From Scylla paramamosain (Eukaryota > Arthropoda > Malacostraca > Decapoda > Portunidae): a stretch of DNA of 64,000 nt. Below the pieces are notes generated by a model. It was given only the letters and a program-made list of their open reading frames with translations. It made no database searches and was not told the origin of the DNA. Positions 27,406 to 40,923 of the stretch are shown here, piece by piece (the stretch's first letter is position 1; every line of letters starts with the position of its first letter). The stretch spans positions 10,803,501-10,867,500 of the forward strand of contig NC_087152.1 of assembly GCF_035594125.1 (NCBI RefSeq), read 5' to 3'. Made by a program: the position numbers and the translations under genes.

Positions 27406-29151
27406 TTCTAGTGTAGCGGGTAATCGAAGAAGTTTTAGTTTGCAACTGTAAGTCCTTATTAGGGTGTTGTAAAGGCTCTTTAACTTTGATATCGCTGCCA
27501 ACAAATTAACTTACCTCAACCTCCCCTGGTTGCACATGTGGTAGTAAAATGTACTGCTGCCCTGCACTCTATAAGCAGAAAGGGGTGGGAGAATTCCATT
27601 ATCTTAGTTAACTCTGTGCAAATAGAATTGATGTAGGGACTGGCGGAGAGCTAGGGAGGCGAGCCTTAGGAACACAGGACCATGACGGGAACAAAGTAAA
27701 AGTGAAGATGAGTTCAGAGTCCCCTTCTTAACGTCACACCTCACGGAAATTAATATAGACAAAAGCATAAAACCAATGAATCCAAAACATGAGAATAAAC
27801 AACCGGGGAGAGGCTGTGCAATGTAATAGAAAGCGATGACGAAATACTGCGATATACAACAACACAAAACATTAGAAGGAAATGTAGAAAATCATTAAAA
27901 GCATATACAAGGAAGAATAAAATAATTAAAGAATAGTGCATCAATTTGTAGCTAGTACAGTATTCAGAAGTGGCTGTAGAGCGAAAAGAAAAGTACCATA
28001 GTGTCTCGGGTGTTACAGAGCCATGTGCCAAATAGGACTAAAAGTTTTAAAAGCATGATCTCTTAACTGATGCTTCACGAGGATATCCAGACGAGCAGAA
28101 GCCAAATACAGTGTTCTTCATATCCATCATATATAACTCTGAGTGCAAGCCTACGAGTGGAAAAAATACTGGTGCCGTACGGTCCGTTTAATCTTCACAT
28201 GAGAAACCGTTTCTTTAAGTTATGTACATATGTTCCTCAGAGGTCAACGTTTTGGAATCGTAACGTATCAGCCAGTAGAAATAAAACCTTAACTCAGGAG
28301 AAGTACCACAACCACGAGTTCATTACTGGTAAAGGCCAGAATGACGTAGCAATGCTCTATTTGTTTTGTCATAAAGGCATCTTGTGTTGTTCTCTCGCAC
28401 ATTTTAGTCACAATATTTTTCTCACTCAAGCAAAATTAACAAATACTGTTACACGAGAACACTCTGTCCTTTACTAGCGCAACAAAAATAAATAAATAAA
28501 TGACCTTAAATTTGACTTTTTTTTTTACTTGGTATACTTTTTTCCAGATACGTATATACTATACATAAGTTTTCTACAAATTAATCACCTTGCGAGACGC
28601 TGAGTTTGACGAAACTGTTCTTTGCTTATTCATGAACAAACTGTACGAACTTTCAGCAACGAGGAGCTTGATGTATACGACCCCGGCATTCCTTCCCCGT
28701 AGCAACGCGTCCTAATATTCAAGACAAGGAGGAAGGAGGGAGCTGTACTGACGACTGTTTCACGAAAATAACCATTGACTTGATGAGAATCTGCAGAGAT
28801 CATTAGTGTGTCCTTCCACGATTGAAGCTAACAGGCAGCATGGTGACAGGTCAAGTTATTCACAGCCACAGTTCCCACCTTCGATTTCTTAACATTTGAC
28901 ACCTGAGCGGAGTTACTCGTTCAATATTCAGGACATTCGTAGCCAGTGCATTGGCCAAGTTGCTGATCCCCGTCATGCCGAGGAATGATAAACTAACCAT
29001 TCAAGAATCTCAAACTTTAGATAATCCTTTTCTGATTACACTCTTTAAGGACTGGCAACTTCAGCAGGTTTTTTTTTTATGCCCTTTTTTTTTTTTTGTT
29101 TCCCTACGTCAGAGTCCCTTTAACTCACACGAAAAAAAAAAAAAAAAGGAA
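27406..29151. other. Non-coding stretch
   Basis: No gene recognised. A 135-codon frame at 28070-28477 has no family resemblance. T and A runs lie at 28517-28527, 29071-29097 and 29132-29147. Confidence 0.5.
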
Positions 29152-29390
29152 GGAGTCGATGGGCTGAGTTGGCTAAGTGTCGTTTGTTGGTTGTTCTTCC
29201 TGGCCGAGGCTCCCAAGTAAACGTACGCCGGACTGACCCAATAAATCAACAGCCACCAACACTAAGACTAACAAAGACTGGAGGAGTCGATGGGATGAGC
29301 TGGATGAGTGTAGTTTGTTCTTCCTGGCTTAGGTTTAAACACACGCCAGACAGACCCAATAAATCAGAAGCCACCAACACCAAACATTTC
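29152..29390. repeat. 131-bp tandem duplication
   Basis: GGAGTCGATGGGMTGAGYTGG starts at 29152 and again at 29283. The copies share GTTCTTCCTGGC, CCCAATAAATCA and GCCACCAACAC in order. They are diverged by substitutions and small indels. Confidence 0.85.
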
Positions 29391-29999
29391 ACCACAGACG
29401 CCAGAAATAAAAATATTAAATCTCCCTCTAATATCAAGCAACAATATGCGTGGAAAATCAACAAGCGTAAATACTAATCCGCTAACACTAATAAAGCTTT
29501 GTTATAATGAAATTATCTCCAGGCATACACCGTAAAACGTTTACCAGTTGTTTTTAATTAGATTTGTCGATAAAATACATTGAGTTCTGGGGACAGGACA
29601 GGCAGCGCGCGCCATACTGACACACTTTGGCATTTTATTCAGGATGAGAGAACAAACAATAAACAGGTTCATAGGTAAGTGATCTAATAGAAGGATAAAG
29701 TAAACCAATTTCGTGCAGTCAAGCTGATGACGGCCTTGTTTTGAGACATGTAGCGCGCCGGAGACACCTCCAATTCACCTTTGTAAACCCACATCCTCTC
29801 CTCTTACCTGTATAGCTGCATAGCTGTTTAAATACACAAGCAGGAATGCTTGCAGCTAAGGGATAAACCATGAAGGTACGCGACTCCGCCAACATAATAG
29901 GATGAAAGTACTAATGGAAAATAAACTCCAATTTAGGATGAAATGACGCTCAAAAGTACTCGAAAACACCAAGACATTCTTTACTATCAAAGTTACGCT
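29391..29999. other. Non-coding stretch
   Basis: No gene or repeat recognised. Confidence 0.5.
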
Positions 30000-30300
30000 A
30001 AAAGTAAATGGAGAGTCTGAGGGATGGGTGAGGGTGATCTTCCCTTAACTGCACTCATCTGCCAAATCATCAGAGTCAATTCCTATACTTTCTCTTTTAT
30101 TCTTAGTAATCTAAATATATGTGAACTGTACGCATAAAACAAGGGGTGTTTAGGATAAAATGGAGAATCTCAGAGATGGCTGATCTTTTCTTCACTGCAC
30201 TCATCTGCCAAATCATCAGAGTCGATGCGTTTACTTTGTGTTTTATTCCTGGTAATCTAAATCTGTGTGAACTGCACGTAACTAAAATTCACGTGCGATT
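30000..30300. repeat. Tandem duplication of about 150 bp
   Basis: ATGGAGARTCTSAG at 30008 and 30160, GCACTCATCTGCCAAATCAT at 30051 and 30197, and TAATCTAAATMTRTGTGAACT in both copies. The two units are clearly homologous and moderately diverged. Confidence 0.85.
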
Positions 30301-32694
<2,394 letters not shown>

Positions 32695-32935
32695 ATTCTC
32701 CGTCCTTGTCACTGAAAGGAAAGAGAGAGAATAGAAGAAAACAAGAAACACACAAAGGAGAAAAGAAAATGAAAGAAAGAAAGAAAAGTCCATGTCACTG
32801 AAAAAAAAGAAAGGAAGAATTCAAGAAAGAAAGAAAAAGAAGGAAAGAAAAGAAAGAAACGACCATGTCACTGAAAAGAAAGAAAAAAGAAGGAAAGAAA
32901 GAAAGGGAAGAAAGAAAAAGAAAGAAATCCATGCA
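32695..32935. repeat. Tandem repeat with GAAA tracts, about 70-90 bp period
   Basis: TCCNTGTCACTGAAA occurs near 32699, 32789 and 32862. Each is followed by GAAA/GGAA-rich sequence of variable length. Confidence 0.75.
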
Positions 32936-33169
32936 GCTTGTTATGCCTAAAACTGACACCAGACGAATATTAGGTTTAAAGAGTAGCAATTCAGGAAAAC
33001 AGAACTAAACAGAGAAACGAGATCAGGCATTCTCGGGGGCGCTACGCAATAAAGGAAAAGGGAGAGATGAGTAAAGTACGCACGTGCCGGGAGAGGCCTG
33101 GGTCCTGCACTAAACAAACAATCGGTAATGTTAAGAGCGTTCGGTTTGTCTGCCCGTATGCTTGTATGT

Positions 33170-33172
<3 letters not shown>

Positions 33173-33246
<74 letters not shown>
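33173..33246. repeat. (TC)37 microsatellite
   Basis: A TC array of 74 bp with one TTT interruption near 33240. Confidence 0.97.
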
Positions 33247-33564
33247 AAACACACACGAGGGCAATTCAAGGACAGAACTAACGCCAGTCACCGAAGAACC
33301 ATTGATATCCTGTAATGAAAAATGACGACGTTTCAAATATCCCGATTCGATCAGTAGTCATGGCAAGAAACCTGTACATGAGGAGGCAGAGCGGGTGTAG
33401 CAAGCCGATTTGCTCCCGGGATGTGTTCTTGCGCCACATCCACACACATTCTGCAAGCAGTGTAGTCTGTCATGTTGCCAAGATGCATTTTTTTTATTAT
33501 AGCCAATGGGTACCTGTAATATTACATTTTATTACGCATACAATTACATTCTATTACGCTACAC

Positions 33565-33596
<32 letters not shown>

Positions 33597-34685
33597 GGGA
33601 AGGCGAGGACATCTTTCTTCCTATTTCTCTAACATTAATCTTTCAAAATATGTCTGGTATACACATTTTGAAAATTTCATTAACACAGCGGCACCTGCGG
33701 ATTTTAAGACCCTCACGAGTAACACATGCGTGATCCTCAGGGAATGAAAATGATCCTTGTATCCGTTGCCCTTTGAAGGCTGCAAGAGGCTGGCGAAAGG
33801 CAATGCGACTCACAACGTGTAAGCCTCTTACTCGTACCTGGCGTCCTTTTCAGCACCGAGGTACGTTGTGTATATACATACATAACTCCTGGCTGCACGT
33901 CCTCACTGTACCTCCTGGCTGTTGACGGAGTACAGATAACGCAGCCTTAAGTCTCAGCGACACGTCAAATTCCAGCCATCCTTTCATCCCTCGATGCACT
34001 AGGTGTCCCAAGAGTAGCGTCTCCGTTCCGACACGTCGACTTTCCAGACATTTCACTAAGGAATTCCTTCTCTTTTTTCTCCTATGTGGACCGAGTGCAT
34101 AGTGTTTTCGCTGTCCCCTGTGGGTGCTATAAGTCCCTTACTGCACTAGGTGGTCTAAGGGCAACACATCTCAGTTGCCCCAGTCAGGTGCTCCAATGTT
34201 AGTATACCAGGTAGCCTGAGGACACGTGTAACGCCAGCCGGGGCCATCCCTCGAGGCGACCAGAGGACAGCCATCAATGAAGCAAGATGTAAGGACCACT
34301 TTTTTAGTGTCCATTGCACTCTGCCCGACACAGATATAAAGGACTAGTAACGAGATTTTCTCTTGAAAGCCGCGAGACCCTTGACAGAAAGAAAGGAAGA
34401 GAAAAGTGGTGGAAAATAAAAGTATACTCGTACAAATAATAAAAAACGATGAAAGAACATCTAATTTGCGACTTGCATCCACGCAGTGCCGCCTCAAGCC
34501 CTACACAAACCTGCTCTCCTTTACGCACACATAGAGTAGTTAAATCTTACATTCGCACTGGTGCTCCCGCATACCTATTACAGCTTTAAGCCGCGAGAAA
34601 ATGTTGGGTAATATATCATGGTGAATGTATAACACTGTTACTGCTGCTACTGCCAGAACTACTAAGGATTGCAAAGGTGATGACG
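33247..34685. other. Non-coding stretch
   Basis: No gene recognised. A T run of 20 lies near 33565-33583. A loosely repeated block with GCACTAGGTG is seen at about 33996 and 34144. Confidence 0.5.
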
Positions 34686-34711
34686 ATAATAATAATAATA
34701 ATAATAATAAT

Positions 34712-34742
<31 letters not shown>

Positions 34743-34756
34743 TTTTTATATTTTTA

Positions 34757-34810
<54 letters not shown>
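34686..34810. repeat. Inverted (AAT)n / (ATT)n hairpin-forming repeat
   Basis: An AAT array at 34686-34742 is followed by a short TATTTTTATATTTTTATA spacer and then an ATT array at 34757-34810. The arms are complementary over about 54 bp, so the single strand can fold into a long AT-only hairpin. Confidence 0.95.
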
Positions 34811-34849
34811 CATTAATGATAATAATATGTTTAGCACTGTTGCTAGTGC

Positions 34850-34887
34850 TGTTGTTGTTGTTGTTGTTATTGTTGTTGTTGTTGTTG
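34850..34887. repeat. (TTG)12 microsatellite
   Basis: A TTG array with one TTA interruption. CAT/CATT- and ACC-rich simple sequence follows to 35044. Confidence 0.93.
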
Positions 34888-35823
34888 CTAAAAATTAAAA
34901 TTTTCATTATTTTCTTTTTATTATTTTCATCATCATTACATTATCATCATTACTATTACCATTACAAACATCGTCATCATCACTATTACCACCACCATAA
35001 GTGAGAACCCCCCAGTACCACCACCACTACCACCACCACCACCATTCCAGGGGCAAGGTGAACACGGCTGAGAACAACGAAATGCGGCACGATCGACTTT
35101 TGGCAGCGAAGCGAAGCGAGGCCTGGCGCAAGATAAACTAATCATGTTCCGGACTGCCTCACAACGCCGCGTGGGTTTGCAGCCTTTGCACACTGCAAGC
35201 GTGAGGGGACCGAGGTGGATGGAAAGGGAGAAGGAAAGAGAAGGAAGGAGGCTAGACAGGGAGGTAAGACCGGGGGAAAGTCAAGAGCATTCCATCCCTC
35301 CCATCCCCTCCCATCCTATCCCATCCCCTCACTCCCAGACACCATTAAGACACTCGCCCGCTATTACCTGCACAGTCTCACCCCCTCCTCGCCTTCCTTC
35401 CAATCCCTTGCACGCCTTGGAGCCACAACGAACACAACCAGATTATTCTCCCGAACCTCACCATTTCTTGTCGAGGGGCAGGAGTTAAACACGCGCCCGC
35501 CCGCTGACCTCTTGCTTCACCACAGCCTCGCCTCCCCAAGGGTTGTGCCTGTGCTTTTGTTTATAGTTTTAGGTGCGTGCGTTTCTGCGTTAGGGATTAT
35601 TGTGCCGGAATACTGTTAGTCTTGGGAGGAGAATGAAGTCAGAGAGATAGACACGCATTTAGACAGTCATACAAGCATGCAAACAGACAGATACTAAAAA
35701 GATAGGCAGAAACAGACATAAATATAAAGGCCTACAGACACACAAACTGAGTGACAGACAAACAAAGAGAAAGATATGCAGATACAGAAAAAAAGAGAAA
35801 CAGACAGAAAAACACAGACACGA
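34888..35823. other. Non-coding stretch
   Basis: No gene recognised. Simple CAT/ACC sequence lies at 34930-35044, C-rich CCATCCC motifs at 35290-35330 and CAGA/GACA-like sequence at 35640-35820. Confidence 0.5.
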
Positions 35824-38101
35824 CCGATTTCACAGTCGCTTCCTTTTGTTGTGATCATTACCAATGTGTGGTGATGTCCACCACCAACAACAAATCCGAT
35901 TTCACAGTCGCTTTTCGCGGCGTCATTTTTTTTTTTTTTTTTTAATCCTTACCAGAAATTGGAACCTCTGGTAACACTGGCTTGGGAGTTGCTGGGCCTC
36001 CCCAGTGGGGCTTACCGATTTTTTGCAAATAGCACAAGTTCTTATCCTCTTGTAGTTGTATTATTTCCTAAATTATATATTAAAATTATTTAACAGCACA
36101 GCAATACTTCCTAGGCTATAATAGTAATATGACTGAACTTAAGAATTTGGATGGCGGCGTGAACTCACTTCACCAGCTGGCAGCTGATGAAAACATCACT
36201 ACCTGTCACCCTTATTTCATTTGCTACCCCTCCTTGGTTAGACTCCTTTAATAATCTTGACTTACGCGTAGAGTGTATGGAATTTGTCACCTAAGACAAA
36301 TATTGAAGAGTATTTAAATAACATTACGGTTTCTATCAGAGGGCTGGGTTTGGTTAGGCTACGTTTAGATTAATTCAGTTCATTAATTCCATTGATAATC
36401 CTTTCATTATGTAGATTGTGATTTAAAAAAAATCTTAATTTTGTCTAGAAATAAATATATCTAGTCACTCCTCAAACTTAATAGGCTAAGGGCCTTTTTC
36501 ACAATCGCTTCCTGTTGTGATCGTTACCAATGAGTGGTGATGTCCGATTTCACGGGCGTTTTTTTTTTTTTTTTTTTCGCGGCGTTGTTTGTTTTGATCC
36601 TTACCAGAAACAAGAACCTTTGGTAACGCTGGCTTGGGAGCTGCTGGACCTCCCCTATGAAGCTTACCAATGCATTTATTTCCTGCAAATATCACAAGTT
36701 CTTATCCTCTTGTAATTGTCTTATTTCTTAATTTTACAATTATTTAACAATACAACATTTTGTAGGCTATCATAGTAATATGATGAAAAAAAAAATTCAA
36801 GAAGAATTTGGATGGCGGCGTGAATACACTTCCCCACCTGATGTAAACTTCACTACCTGTCACCCTTATTTTATCTACTATACCTCCTTGGTTAAAAACT
36901 GTAATAATTTTCACATACGCAGAGGGTGCACAGAATTGGTCATCAGACGGCTAGGCTTGCTTCCGTGAGGCTAGGTTCAGATTAATTCACTTCATTAATT
37001 CAAGTGTTAATCATGATTGAATGTTAATCAAGTGTTAGATCATGATTGAATGAAAAAGCAGCATATTTTTGCTGAGAAATAAACAATCACTGACTCAAAA
37101 TTAGTAGGCTAGGGCTATTTCCATAAAACCCGAAATATTTAAATCTAACATTGTACGAGTACAGAACTGAGGAAGAGAGAAATAAATCATTTATGTGCCT
37201 AGTTGGCATACGCAGAGTTTGCCGAATGTTAGGTAGATATTCAAAGGGAAGAAGTTAAATCTCTAAATGTAATTATGTTTGCAGTGGATGGATATGGCGT
37301 GTTAAAGGCATCAGTAATGTAATTCAATATTCCATGCCTTTCTCTTTCTTTTATTGCTGGCGTAGTCAGTTCTTTTGTCATGAATTGACTCATTTAGTTT
37401 AATAAGGGGTCTCCGGCAAACCAACATTACCGAATCAGAGGTATTCGTTTTGTTATGATCATTACCAGGTTGGGGATCATAGAAACCACGAAAACAACGA
37501 TTGTGAAATCGGATCGAGGTGTTGGTAATGCCTGATACCAGGTTGGTAAGGTTCTTGCGACTGTGAAATTGGCTCTAAGATTATTTCCATAAAACCGGAT
37601 ATATTTCAATATAACAATGTATATGTAAAACAATGAGGGAATATTTCAATATAACAATGTATGTGTAAAACAATGAGGGAGAGATGAATAGATAATTTAT
37701 TATGCGCCTGGTTGGCAAAAAGCAGAGTTCGGTGAATGTTAGACGGATATTCAAAGTAAAAAATTTAAATTACAAAATGTAACCATAATGATAATGGATA
37801 TATGATGTACTTCCACGCCTTTCTCCTTTTTTTTCTTTTCTTTTTTTTTTTTTTTTTTTTTAGTGCCGGTATGGTTACTTTTGTGAAGAATTCACTCCTT
37901 TTCCCTAATGAGGCCTCTCCGGCATACCAACATTACCGAATCAGCAGTCTTTGTTTCGTTATGATCGACACCACGTTCGGGATTACCAAAACCACGAAAA
38001 CAACGACGGTGAAATCGGATCGAGGTGTCGGTAAAACCTGTTACCACAGGCTGGTGAGGGTTTTCGTTGGGAACGTTAAAAAGCGACTTTGAAATCGGCC
38101 C
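35824..38101. mobile_element. Non-autonomous DNA transposon, outer copy B (split by copy A)
   Basis: The left part (35824-36489) starts CCGATTTCACAGTCGCTT. The right part (37579-38101) ends AAGCGACTTTGAAATCGGCCC, which is the reverse complement of the left terminus with one internal mismatch. Joined, the two parts give about 1.19 kb collinear with copy A, so this is one older copy split by a younger one. Near each end the terminal motif is repeated (35893-35910 on the left; GTGAAATCGGATCG near 38009 on the right). The leftmost three bases (GGG) are lost. It has no coding capacity. GGGCC termini and a 3-bp TAA target fit PIF/Harbinger-type elements (inference). Confidence 0.8.
36490..37575. 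mobile_element. Non-autonomous DNA transposon, nested copy A, complete
   Basis: A complete copy of 1086 bp. The left end is GGGCCTTTTTCACAATCGC and the right end GCGACTGTGAAATTGGCTC; they are inverted repeats with a few mismatches. TAA lies on both sides (36487-36489 and 37576-37578) and is interpreted as the target duplication. The flanks TAGGCTAA and (TAA)GATTATTTCC rejoin into the internal sequence found undisturbed in copies A, C and D (GTAGGCTAGGGCTATTTCC-like), which proves insertion into copy B. It encodes no protein, so it must have been mobilised by a transposase elsewhere. Confidence 0.85.
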
Positions 38102-39095
38102 TAAGGCCTTATTCACAGGTCTTCTGTTCCATCACTTAAGGCTTAGTTTTCTTTATTTCATCATTTCAGGTGTTCTTCACAGGTCCTTCGTTTCATCACT
38201 TCTTTTTCTTTGTTTCATCACCTAAAACCTTTTATACAGGTCCTATATTTTATCACATTTCTTTGTTTCATCACTAACGCCTTCTTCACAGGTCCTTTGC
38301 TTCATCACTAAGCCTTCTTTTCTTTATTTCGTCACTTACGGCCTACTTCACAGGTCCTTTATTTTATCACTTATCTTTGTGTCATCACTTTACAGCCTAC
38401 TTCACAGGTGTTTTGTTTTATCACTTCTTTGTGTCATACCTTAAGGCCTATTTCACAGGTCCTTTATTTCACCACTTCTTTTCTTTGTATTATCACTTAA
38501 GGCTTACTTCACAGGTCCTTCGTTTCATCACTTTAGGCTTCTTTTCTTTATTTCATCACTTCTTTTCTTTGTTTCATTGCTTAAGGTCTTCTTCAAAGAT
38601 CCTTTGTTTCATCATTTCTTTTCTTTGTTTAATCATTTAAGACCTTCTACACAGGTCCTTTATTTCATTGCTTTTCTTTGTTTCATAACTAAGGCCTACT
38701 TCAAAGGTCCTTTATTTTATCACTGCTTTTATTTGTTTCGTCACTTATGGTCTTTTTTTTCACAGGTCCGTCCCATCACTTTAGTCTCCTTTTCTTTGTT
38801 TCACCACTTATGGCCTTCTACACAGGTCCTTTATTTCATCACTTCTTTTCTTTGTGTTTCATCACTTATGGCTTTTTCTATATTTCATCACTTCTTTTCT
38901 TTGTTTCATCGCTTAAGGCCTACTTCACAGGTCCTTTATTTCATCACTTGCATTGCACTATTGTCCTTCTTTTCTTTATCATTCATTTATTTTCTTTATT
39001 TCATCACTAAAGGCCTACTTCACAGGTCCTTTATTTCATCACTTCCTTTCTTTGTGTCATCACTTAAGCTTCTTCACAGATTTTATTTTCATCAC
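38102..39095. repeat. 53-bp satellite, diverged left block
   Basis: Irregular monomers of about 53 bp or shorter with the core TTAAGGCCTACTTCACAGG and TTTCATCACTT. This block is more degenerate than the main one. It begins directly at the right end of transposon copy B with TAAGGCCTTATTCACAGGTC. Confidence 0.9.
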
Positions 39096-39660
39096 GCTCA
39101 TCACACTTAAGGTTCTATATACCTTTCCCTTTATTTTCTTCCCTTTACCTCCCTCTTCTTTTTATTTCCTTACCCAAGCATTTATTTATTTATTTATTTA
39201 TGTTTAATATTCTTCTTTATACTTCCACATCCAATCTTCTAATCACCTTTTCCAGTTCATTCTTCTCTGTACTTCTCTACCCAGTCCTATGACCACTTTC
39301 TCTATCTCATTCTTCTTTGTACATTCTTATTCTACGCTCTAGTCACCATCTCCATCTCGTTCTTCTTTGTACTTCCTTATCCTACGCTCTGATCGCATTC
39401 TCCATCTCTTTCTTCTTTGTACTTCCTTATCCAACGTTTTAATCACTCTCTCCATCTCTTTCTTCTTTGTACATCCTTATCCCACGCTCTAGTCACCCAC
39501 TCCATCTCGTTCTTCTTTATACTTCTTTATCCAACGCTCTAATTACATTCTCCATCTCTTTCTTCTCTGTACTTCCATGTCCAGTGTCCATTCCTCCCCA
39601 CTCTTCGTCGCTTTCCCTGGACGTGCTTGGTATTTTGCTTCTTTTGCTTCCTTACAGAGT
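39096..39660. repeat. Minisatellite II, about 52-bp unit (left copy)
   Basis: The unit has the form CTCCATCTCTTTCTTCTTTG + TACTTCCTTATCCAACGCTCTAATCACATT-like sequence. Around eight diverged copies lie between 39205 and 39590. The block is duplicated at 45831-46395. Confidence 0.85.
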
Positions 39661-40365
39661 ATCTATTTCACACCACTCTAAGTTGCTTTTCATTTAATTT
39701 ATTTTTACTGTTGTCGTTATTTCATTTGTTTTCTCTTTCTTCATTTAATTTTCTTGTTTTTTTTTTTACTATTTTCATTATTTTATTAATTTTGTTTCTT
39801 TATTTCATTTTATTATTTTTACTATTTTCATTTTTTTGTTCGTTTTTTTTATTTATTTATTTGCTTTTATTATTTTTACTGTTTCTTTATTATTTTATTC
39901 GTTTTCTATTTCTTTATTTTCTTTTATTATTTTTACTCTTCATTATTTCATTCGTTTTTTTTTTCTTGTTGACTTATTATTTTTATTACTTTCATTATTT
40001 TATTCGTTTTCTATTTCTTTTGTTTACTTTTATTATTTTTTTATTATTTTTTCATTATTTTATTTATTTTTTTATTTCTTTATTTATTTTTTATTTTTTT
40101 ATTCGTTTTATATTTCTTTATCTAGTTTTTTTATTTTCATCATTTTATTTTTTTTTTATTTATTTAATTTTATTATTTTTAGCGTTTCCATTATTTTATT
40201 TATTTTCTATTTCTTTATTTACTTTTATTATTTTTATTGTTTTTTATTATTTTATTCGTTTTTTTTTATTTATTATTTATTTTTTTATTATTTTTATTAT
40301 TTACATTCTTTTATTCGTTTTCTATTTCTTTATCTAATTTTATTATTTTTTTTCTTTATTTCATC
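39661..40365. repeat. Minisatellite III, T-rich, about 50-bp unit (left copy)
   Basis: The unit has ATTTTATTCGTTTTCTATTT followed by CTTTATTTACTTTTATTATTTTTACT-like sequence. It produces long Phe/Tyr/Leu frames (up to 236 codons) that mimic membrane proteins but are repeat artefacts. The block is duplicated at about 46396-46960. Confidence 0.85.
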
Positions 40366-40880
40366 ACTAAGCTGCCCTTTATTCATTTGAACATTAAGGT
40401 TTTCTTTGTTTTTGTTTTTCTTTGTTTCATCACTAAGGCCTTCTTCACACGTCCCTTATTTCATCGCTTCTTTTCTTTATTCTATCATTTATTTCTTTTC
40501 TTTGTTTCAACACTTAAGGCCTTCTTCACAAATCCTTTACTTCGTCACTTTTTTTAATTTGTTTCATCACTTAAGGCTTTTCTTTCATTGATCACTTAAG
40601 GCCTTCTTCACAGGTCCTTCGTTTCTTCATCTGAGACTTTTTTTTTTCATAATTTAATGGATTTTTGTTTTATCATTTCAGGCCTTCTACACAGGTCCTT
40701 TATTTTACCACTTCTTTTCTTTGTTTCATCACTTTTTTTCTTTGTTTCATCACTTAAGACTTTTCTTTATTTCTTCACAGGTCCTTTGTTTCATCAGTTC
40801 TTTCCTTTGTTTAAACACTTGAGGCCTTCTATGCAGGTCCTTTATTTCGCCACTTCATCTGATTGTTTCATCAATTTAGC

Positions 40881-40923
<43 letters not shown>

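Noticed and set aside
28070..28477. 135-codon plus-strand frame
   Set aside because: It has no domain or family resemblance, and its length is within chance expectation.
39627..40390. 236- and 184-codon Phe/Tyr/Leu frames resembling multi-pass membrane proteins
   Set aside because: They are translations of the T-rich minisatellite III in two frames and follow its repeat unit; the same applies to 46348-47077.
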